In this document: positions 58,215 through 64,000 of the stretch, piece by piece
How the letters are laid out: every line of letters starts with the position of its first letter
Numbering within the stretch: position 1 is the first letter of the stretch
Source: Symploca sp. SIO1C2
GTDB taxonomy: Bacteria > Cyanobacteriota > Cyanobacteriia > Cyanobacteriales > Coleofasciculaceae
Reading direction: 5' to 3'
NCBI GenBank assembly: GCA_010672925.1
Contig: JAAHFP010000029.1
Coordinates: forward strand, 1 to 64,000
Length of the DNA stretch: 64,000 nt
Translations under genes and position numbers: made by a program
The notes under the pieces: model-generated
What the model was told of the DNA's origin: nothing
What the model saw: only the letters and a program-made list of their open reading frames with translations
The model's database searches: none

Positions 58215-60314
58215 CTAATTCTGATCACCAAAATAAAATTCAATAGTATTAAGCATACGCAATGTTGCTGCTGCTGAATAGTTGCGTAAAGCTGGATATC
58301 TAGGATAGAAAGCATCACCCATTTCATTTAATGGTGAAGCGACACCACCGAAACTGGACATTTCTGTAATAATTGATTCTGCCCAATGACCAGAGATATC
58401 AGAAAAGGGAAACGGTTTTTGAGTTGGTTCCAGGATAGTCCGTTTAATAAAAACTTGCTGAGCATATTCAGCTGTTTTCTTTAACACTACCATTAACTCT
58501 GCTCTGGTAACCGGATTTGATGGTCTAAACTGACCATCGGGATAACCTCTAATTAACTCATTATTCTTTGCCCAAGCAATCTTACTCGCACTCCAGCGGG
58601 AAGCCTCCACATCAGGATAGGGATTAGTTGTCGTTTGAGCTGGTATATTAACAGATAAATTGGGAATAGTTGTCAATGCTTCTAGCAACATTGCTACCAT
58701 TTGCTCTCTGGTAAGGGGTTGAAGAGGACGGAAGGTATTATCTTCCTGGAAACCAGAAATAAAACCTAGGGTAACTGCCTCTTCTATTGGTGTGCGATAG
58801 ATATCTTCAGTAATATCAGTAAACATGGCTGGTGTGGTATTTTTTGAACCAGGATTACCTCCTAATTCTTCCGTAACAACTCGCCGGATAATTTCCGTTA
58901 CTTCTGTTGCTATTCTAGCATCTAGCTCTTGTTCTTCTCGGATGGCATTATTTTTATCTTGTGCCCCTAGCAAGGTAATTACTAAAGTTCTGAGCTTTGA
59001 GAGTTTACCTGATGCCTGGGGACGATGATCAATAAATTGCACTAAAGCCGTATAAGTTATTTCAAATCTGTGCCGAATACCGCTACGTCCCCACCCTGCT
59101 TTGGAGATAATTACGGGAGATTTAATGACTCGTTGTAAGCCTAAGCGTTCAATCGCGGCATCGACATAACGGGCAATATCTGTCCCTTTGCCTTTGATGA
59201 CACTTTCTAGGCTATTCCATTGTGCTCCTGGTAAGCGACTATGGTGATTCAGGTAATAGTGCCACCCTAACATACTCATGAGCCTGGTGAGGTCGTAGGC
59301 AGAGACACTGTTACCAGCAGTCGCTGTTAAGGGAGCCGCAGATAATAACACTCTTCCTGTGTTAGCTTCTACTAATTCAGGAAAGTTCATCCAAGGATTT
59401 TCGCCATACAAACCTCGAAATGTTAATTGCTGATTGCCGGTAATTTCCTTGAGCCATTGTTCTAAACCAGCATAGGTAGAAAATCGTTTGAACATTGCAC
59501 CAATTTGGTTAGAACTAGCAGGATTGAAGTTATAACTAGTGAGAGCTACCACCAGATGATGAAAGTTATAACCTCCACTACCACCAGCCGAACGAATCAG
59601 GCATTGGTCAATATCAATGAAAGGAAAACTGCTATTGAGTTGACAGACAAGATTGATAGTAGGAATGATTTTAGTATCACTCCAAAATTCTACATTATCT
59701 AGGGCATTTCTACCGAACCAACGGGCTTGCATTTGTCCGTTAACTACACTCCCCAGACAGACACAGGCTTGTTTAATGTCACTATGGAGGAAGTCGAGTC
59801 CTTCGGGTTCAATCTGAGGTTTTTGGCCTAAGATAGGATAGGATTCCAAGTGAGGGTCTTCTAAAGATACAACTTCGATGCCATCCGGTCTTTCTTTTAA
59901 ATACTGAGGAGAAAAATCAATTTCCTTTTGATGAGGAGACTGGTTAATACCTCTGCCTAGGTAAAAACCTCTTCCTGTTTGGGGATGAGGTTGAACAGCT
60001 AAAAATTCTTGGAATAATTCTTCTTTATTCTTTGCTGATTTTAAGCGAAATTCTGTGGGTTCAGTATTAAGGAGGAAGCTGGCTAAAGTCGCATCAATTT
60101 GTTTAGGCTCAGAATCATCCAATTCCATCAGTTGACAGAACTTATTCAATCCTTTGGCTGTAACACTACCATATTGTCCATCAAGCAATCTGCCGCTGGG
60201 ATAAAGCCCTAATGCATGGAGTTTGATTTGGATGTCTAAGACTAATTCATGATCTAGTTTAAGTTGTTCTATAGTAATAACTAGATTATTTTCGGTAATC
60301 TCAACCAATTTCAT
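58215..60314 (-). CDS. SLH-domain protein with N-terminal peptidoglycan-binding-like domain
   Basis: 699 residues from the ATG at 60314. The N-terminal part (LVLDIQIKLHALGLYPSGRLLDGQYGSVTAKGLNKFCQLM) resembles a PG_binding_1 domain. The middle (about 90-520) has DPHLESYPILGQ, CVCLGSVVNGQMQARWFGRNALDNVEFWSD, GVALT-like and LLGAQDKNN segments and resembles a serine hydrolase/penicillin-binding fold only loosely; I cannot name it. The C-terminus has three SLH repeats (TDITEDIYRTPIEEAVTLGFISGF, YPDVEASRWSASKIAWAKNNELIRGY, FSDISGHWAESIITEMSSFG). No clear signal peptide is seen, which is odd for an SLH protein. Confidence 0.7.
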   Translation of the reverse strand: MKLVEITENNLVITIEQLKLDHELVLDIQIKLHALGLYPSGRLLDGQYGSVTAKGLNKFCQLMELDDSEPKQIDATLASFLLNTEPTEFRLKSAKNKEELFQEFLAVQPHPQTGRGFYLGRGINQSPHQKEIDFSPQYLKERPDGIEVVSLEDPHLESYPILGQKPQIEPEGLDFLHSDIKQACVCLGSVVNGQMQARWFGRNALDNVEFWSDTKIIPTINLVCQLNSSFPFIDIDQCLIRSAGGSGGYNFHHLVVALTSYNFNPASSNQIGAMFKRFSTYAGLEQWLKEITGNQQLTFRGLYGENPWMNFPELVEANTGRVLLSAAPLTATAGNSVSAYDLTRLMSMLGWHYYLNHHSRLPGAQWNSLESVIKGKGTDIARYVDAAIERLGLQRVIKSPVIISKAGWGRSGIRHRFEITYTALVQFIDHRPQASGKLSKLRTLVITLLGAQDKNNAIREEQELDARIATEVTEIIRRVVTEELGGNPGSKNTTPAMFTDITEDIYRTPIEEAVTLGFISGFQEDNTFRPLQPLTREQMVAMLLEALTTIPNLSVNIPAQTTTNPYPDVEASRWSASKIAWAKNNELIRGYPDGQFRPSNPVTRAELMVVLKKTAEYAQQVFIKRTILEPTQKPFPFSDISGHWAESIITEMSSFGGVASPLNEMGDAFYPRYPALRNYSAAATLRMLNTIEFYFGDQN

Positions 60315-60561
60315 AAGATTTCTTGCGGCTTTGCACTTCATTCAATCATCAGTTTCTTGTGGAACAGGCATCTTGCCTGTGATCCGTCATCGGAAACATA
60401 CAACATGAATGCGTCTGATTTAACCCAGTAGGTAGGGCTTGCTGCTTTTTTTCCTTTCGCGTAAATCCCGGAAGGGCGTAGCATTGACGGAACACAACTT
60501 TGATTCTATGGGTATCACCCTAGCGCCAATACTACACCCCTACAGCCAATTATTTATCACA
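60315..60561. other. Intergenic region with a hairpin and a family C-like end
   Basis: GGAACAGGCATCTTGCCTGT hairpin (near 60361-60380; partner of 15788) and GAAGGGCGTAGCATTGACGG (near 60470) with an inverted GCGCCAATACTACACCCCTAC end (60522-60543), a diverged family C element. Confidence 0.55.
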
Positions 60562-62151
60562 TCATCCCCGTTGCCCTTCAATATACTTTTCATCCGCACC
60601 AATTAAGGCTCCTTGTAACAGAGGAGAAAGATTTTCATTCAAACGCCCAGATCGGATAAACTCAGCATAGGTATCTGCCTCGATATCTAACATTTTTTCC
60701 TGTACTTGCTCCATATCCAAATCTTGTAGCTGAGGAAATTGATCGAGCAATTTCTCAATTTCTTCTTGGATACCTCGGAGTTGTCCCTCAACTAATTCTC
60801 TCTGGTAGCGTCCAAATTCTGGGTCAATTTCGTTACTTGTTGACGCTTCTAATAAATAGGATTTTACCCGATTGAGAGCTACCCGACGGGCTAAAGCCTC
60901 GGAATATTGCTGGCGCAGGGGTTGGTCTCCGATTAAATCTAGCTTCTCTAAAAACAGCTGGGTGGTCAAACCCTGTACTAGGAGAGTAAACAACACCACA
61001 CCAAAAACTGCATCGATAATCTCTTGGCGTCCTTCCAAAACTACTGGTACACTTAACGCTAGAGCAATGGAAACAGAACCTCTTAAACCTCCCCACCAAA
61101 GCACCGTTAGTTTCTGCCAGCTGATTTCAGATTTTGCCAACCAATTGCTCAGAGTACCCAAACCGTAAATTGCGATCGCTCGGGTTAGGAGTACTGCTCC
61201 AATCGTAACAAGGATCAAGTCTATATTATTCCCCAAACGGCTAAAGCTGATTTGATCACCTATAAGTAGGAACACAATAGAGTTGACAAAAAATGCCAGA
61301 AAGTCCCAAAACTCCGAGACAATCAGCCTGGTGCGAGGATTCATACCAATTCTGGAACCAAAATTCCCCAAAATCAAGCCAACTGTAACTACTCCAATGA
61401 CTCCCGAACCTCCCAAATTCTCAGTCATCAGATAGGTTCCATAAGCAGAAACCAAGGTTAGAGATTGCTCCACTAGGGGTAAATCAAAGCGTTGGGTCAG
61501 GAAAGAAATGCCAAAACCCACTAAGCAACCGATACCAACCCCAATGCCGACAAAAGCGCAGAAACGAGCAAAAGTAGTTGAAATAGCAAATTCCTCTGTT
61601 CCTAGAGGCAACCCTACCAATAAACTAAAAGCAACAACTGCTACGCCATCATTAAATAAACTTTCCCCCTCCATCAAGGTTCTCAAGCGTTTATCAGCAC
61701 CCAATTCCCGGAAGAGGGCAATCACTGAAACCGGATCAGTAGCAGAAAGACTAGCCCCGATTAATAAAGCAGTAGTCAGGGGCAAGCCTGTGAATAGATT
61801 GATGGCATAGGCAATACCAATTACCGAAATCACCACGCCAAGAATAGCAAACAGATTCACGGGAAATAAATCCCGCTTGAAGTCCCGCCAACGAATATTC
61901 CAGGCGGCTTCAAATAGTAAGGGAGGCAGAAAAATCTCTAGAATCAACTCTGGTGACAAATTCACTAAGCGAACATCCACAAAGGCTAAACCTAAGCCAA
62001 CAATCACCAGTAGCAGGGTGTAGGGAATTTTGCGGAACCAAGGAAAAATTCGTGACACCGTTGCCACACTCAAGGAAACGGATAGTACCAGGAGAAATTG
62101 CTCCAGGTTTTGCTCAATGGCAGCTTCGCCAACAGTGGATTCTAGAGACAT
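60562..62151 (-). CDS. Na+/H+ (cation/proton) antiporter, CPA1/NhaP type
   Basis: 529 residues. About 12 membrane helices. CPA1 hallmarks: LPPLLFEAAWNI, GASLSATDPVSVIALFRELG (the ion-binding ATDP motif), LMEGESLFNDGVAVVAF, GGLRGSVSIALALSVP. The cytoplasmic C-terminus (about 400-529) is helical (DPEFGRYQRELVEGQLRGIQEEIEKLLDQFPQLQD) and probably regulatory. It exchanges Na+ or Li+ for H+ for pH and salt balance. An AATTCTA-type heptamer array lies just upstream of its start. Confidence 0.92.
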   Translation of the reverse strand: MSLESTVGEAAIEQNLEQFLLVLSVSLSVATVSRIFPWFRKIPYTLLLVIVGLGLAFVDVRLVNLSPELILEIFLPPLLFEAAWNIRWRDFKRDLFPVNLFAILGVVISVIGIAYAINLFTGLPLTTALLIGASLSATDPVSVIALFRELGADKRLRTLMEGESLFNDGVAVVAFSLLVGLPLGTEEFAISTTFARFCAFVGIGVGIGCLVGFGISFLTQRFDLPLVEQSLTLVSAYGTYLMTENLGGSGVIGVVTVGLILGNFGSRIGMNPRTRLIVSEFWDFLAFFVNSIVFLLIGDQISFSRLGNNIDLILVTIGAVLLTRAIAIYGLGTLSNWLAKSEISWQKLTVLWWGGLRGSVSIALALSVPVVLEGRQEIIDAVFGVVLFTLLVQGLTTQLFLEKLDLIGDQPLRQQYSEALARRVALNRVKSYLLEASTSNEIDPEFGRYQRELVEGQLRGIQEEIEKLLDQFPQLQDLDMEQVQEKMLDIEADTYAEFIRSGRLNENLSPLLQGALIGADEKYIEGQRG

Positions 62152-62271
62152 CAGGAATTTAGAATTTAGAATTTAGAATTTAGAATGGGGGATTGGGAAT
62201 TGGGAATTGGGAATTGGGAATTGGGGATTCAATTTAGCTGTAATTGATCTCCCCAAATTTCCCAAACTTTT
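62152..62271. repeat. Heptamer arrays
   Basis: TTTAGAA heptamers (62157-62184) followed by TGGGAAT heptamers (about 62191-62224). Confidence 0.75.
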
Positions 62272-62757
62272 TTAAATTGAAAGACCTAGCTTTAGACCGA
62301 AGACAACATGAACAATCAGTAAGAGCATAATCGTACTACCTAGATAAGCATGAGCGGTACGGAATAATTCCTTCTTGTCTCCACCAAAACCAAATAAAGA
62401 GAGAGTTGCATTAATTCCTAATAAAATTACGGCTGTAGAGCCAGTCCAAAAATGTGGGCTTTCCAAAAGTGGTTGCTGCTGCATCACTAGGGATAGAACC
62501 CCTCCTGTGTAACCTAGGGAGATAAACAGGAACATCAACGGTGCCATCTGACGGTGAGACTCACGACTTTTGGCTGCCACTTCCCCATCTTTTGTCAGGC
62601 GACTGCGCCATCCCATGTAAGTGATGAAGCTACCAAGAACAAAAATCACAATGCCCATCATAACAGGATGTCCCCAGTGAATAATCGGCTCAGGAATGCC
62701 CAGAGTACGAAACCAAGCTGCCAAGGGTTCTAAGTATTGACTCAATTGTTTTGCCAC
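62272..62757 (-). CDS. DUF4079 membrane protein
   Basis: 161 residues with four membrane helices: VMMGIVIFVLGSFITYMGW, APLMFLFISLGYTGGVLSL, TGSTAVILLGINATLSLFG and AYLGSTIMLLLIVHVVFGL. It matches DUF4079, widespread in cyanobacteria and plastids. Conserved His (IHWGHPVMMG, AHAYLG, VHVVFG) could bind haem, as in cytochrome b-like proteins. Role unknown. Confidence 0.88.
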   Translation of the reverse strand: MAKQLSQYLEPLAAWFRTLGIPEPIIHWGHPVMMGIVIFVLGSFITYMGWRSRLTKDGEVAAKSRESHRQMAPLMFLFISLGYTGGVLSLVMQQQPLLESPHFWTGSTAVILLGINATLSLFGFGGDKKELFRTAHAYLGSTIMLLLIVHVVFGLKLGLSI

Positions 62758-62923
62758 TAGTTGTTCTTCCTCTATCTTGAGATCTTTGTTTGTATCATCC
62801 CTCTTTGAGGATAGCTTGTCTGAATTCCTTGACTGCTTCCACTTTAGAAGCCATCATCAAACAGCGAGATAGATATTTTACCTACCACCTAACACCTAAA
62901 ACCTAACACCTACCACCTACCAC

Positions 62924-63760
62924 CTACGTCTCCTCATTAAACACCAAAGGCCATCCCAAACGAGTTGGCTGCTGATAAACTCGTTTGAGGGTATTGATAT
63001 CCCTGGCAGAGATGGGAGGTGGATTGCGGACTTTGGAGAAGTAGAGGGCATCAGTTTCTAGGGGACTGTGACCCCAGATACCCAAGGCATGACCAAGTTC
63101 ATGACGAGCAGAAGCGGTGGTTTGCTTGATTATATGTTCAGGACTTAGTGAAATGGTGAACCTGTGGGATAGAATGGGAATAGCTGTATCTGGTGTTTCC
63201 CGCAAGTAAAATTTATAACTAGCTTCAGCAGAGCGAGCACGAGGTAGCTCAAATCTACCAGTTTCCCTGTTCAAGACAGGTTTTAGAGGAGGACTTGAGC
63301 GCCAAATCGAAATATCTGCGTCTTCTGCTTGGGTAACTAGTTCCAGGGGTAGATAGATACTCCAATCCTCGACAGCGGTTAAGACATCCTCAAGCCATTT
63401 GTGGAACTGCCTTGCACTAGCGGAAGCTTCTGCAGGTTCTGTGGGTCTCTCCACATACACCTTAACGGGAAACTCAGACCAAATCAAATATCCTGCGGGA
63501 GTTGGCTTAATCTCATCAAAGTAGTCATCAGCACCAGTAGGATTTTGCCATTGCTCCAGTGTTGTCGGTAAGGGATGAGTTTGGGGATTGGGTAGAGTCA
63601 GCTGTGATGAGTTATCTTGAGCATCCCCTTGCTTTACGAGAGTCACAGTTACTAGCAGACTGATCAGGAATGCTATCCCTCGTAGGATAAAGGGACGAGT
63701 TTTTCTATTAGCGATCGCACTGAAGTTAGTAGCAGGAAGAAAGAAAAATGACACACACAC
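62924..63760 (-). CDS. Matrixin-like zinc metalloprotease
   Basis: 278 residues. A membrane or signal segment (FILRGIAFLISLLVTVTLV) lies near residues 24-42. Zinc site: TASARHELGHALGIWGHSPLETDALYFSK, i.e. HExGHxxGxxxH, the M10/matrixin signature with a following Met-turn-like region. The N-terminal half (LIWSEFPVKVYVERP...DISIWRSSPPLKPV) is the usual propeptide-less matrixin scaffold in cyanobacteria. It is probably secreted or periplasmic. Confidence 0.88.
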   Translation of the reverse strand: MCVSFFFLPATNFSAIANRKTRPFILRGIAFLISLLVTVTLVKQGDAQDNSSQLTLPNPQTHPLPTTLEQWQNPTGADDYFDEIKPTPAGYLIWSEFPVKVYVERPTEPAEASASARQFHKWLEDVLTAVEDWSIYLPLELVTQAEDADISIWRSSPPLKPVLNRETGRFELPRARSAEASYKFYLRETPDTAIPILSHRFTISLSPEHIIKQTTASARHELGHALGIWGHSPLETDALYFSKVRNPPPISARDINTLKRVYQQPTRLGWPLVFNEET

Positions 63761-63799
63761 CAGATAAAATTTAGAATTTAGAATTTAGAATTTAGAAAA

Positions 63800-64000
63800 A
63801 TGGCTCTTTTAATTTGGCAGCAAAACAGTGATAACCCTGAAAACGGTGACAACTTTAGCATAATCCAGCAATGGTGGGCAAACCTGAATAACCAAAAAAT
63901 TGCTTGGCGACAGCGGCTAATTCCTCCGGGAGGTAATGTCAAGGAAATCGATTGGGAATCTCAGCGCTTTGATGAGGAGTTTGAGCTCCAATCTCCCCAA
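63800..64000 (+). CDS. Partial gene, cut by the window end
   Basis: 67 codons open to the window edge, starting MALLIWQQNSDNPENGDNFS. A TTTAGAA heptamer array precedes the ATG with no clear ribosome binding site. The sequence is Trp/Gln/Asn-rich (IIQQWWANLNNQKIAWRQRLIPPGG) and soluble. I do not recognise the family. It is divergent from the matrixin gene. Confidence 0.5.
   Translation, partial: MALLIWQQNSDNPENGDNFSIIQQWWANLNNQKIAWRQRLIPPGGNVKEIDWESQRFDEEFELQSPQ

Noticed and set aside
1-64000. tRNA, rRNA, riboswitch and phage attachment sites
   Set aside because: Looked for cloverleaf 3' ends, rRNA blocks and common riboswitch cores by eye; none was convincing. A covariance-model scan would be needed to exclude them.

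Overview
The window comes from a cyanobacterium, most likely a repeat-rich, filamentous (Oscillatoriales-type) one. The HIP1 octamer GCGATCGC is scattered throughout. Gene content is typical of the group: a MASE1/PAS/GAF hybrid kinase with a cyanobacteriochrome-like GAF domain, an NDH-SelD fusion, DUF4079, DUF29, Uma2 nucleases, PEP-CTERM, a secreted FHA-CHAT protein, CHAT-linked Ser/Thr kinase and NB-ARC proteins. The genus cannot be named from the sequence alone. No rRNA, tRNA, CRISPR array or intact insertion sequence was seen.

Layout. 0.5-5 kb: Rpn-like nuclease, HD phosphohydrolase, a PhnD-type (putative selenate) binding lipoprotein and a response-regulator-like protein with an altered phosphorylation site. 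5.9-8 kb: an odd sigma factor, a transposase remnant and a small secreted Cys protein. 8.4-14 kb: toxin-antitoxin genes, intact and decayed, around the selD fusion, whose 5' end is duplicated. 14.2-20.3 kb: a candidate conflict/defence locus with a P-loop ATPase, a Uma2 nuclease (duplicated and truncated) and a 1125-residue nSTAND-type NTPase with a TPR-like region and a tandem-repeat coiled-coil tail. 20.5-30.7 kb: HNH nuclease, thioredoxin-like protein, 1739-residue hybrid kinase, DUF29, and a divergent isocyanide-hydratase-like/TetR pair. 30.9-35.4 kb: His-rich TPR protein and DUF4331 protein, divergent from an ECF sigma factor with its cupin anti-sigma factor. 35.5-41 kb: a second toxin-antitoxin cluster with a PEP-CTERM surface protein inside it. 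41-50 kb: kinase, TPR protein and secreted FHA-CHAT protein in one transcription unit, preceded by an NB-ARC regulator. 50-64 kb: cell-envelope and housekeeping genes (alpha/beta hydrolase, NlpC/P60 peptidase, class A serine hydrolase, MsrP, nuclease lipoprotein, inositol phosphatase, SLH protein, Na+/H+ antiporter, DUF4079, matrixin-like protease).

The most striking feature is how repeats and genes interact. Three unrelated small families with terminal inverted repeats sit in frame inside three large genes: the selD fusion (two different families), the hybrid kinase and the nSTAND NTPase. Other repeats supply the N-terminus, C-terminus, start or stop of at least five more genes. Short tandem arrays are very frequent, and nearly all have a period of 7 bp although their sequences are unrelated. 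No transposase able to move any of these elements is intact here. The most likely undescribed system is therefore either this exaptation of protein-permissive palindromic elements or the ATPase/Uma2/nSTAND locus at 14.2-20.3 kb.

All family assignments were made by eye from motifs. No database search was run.
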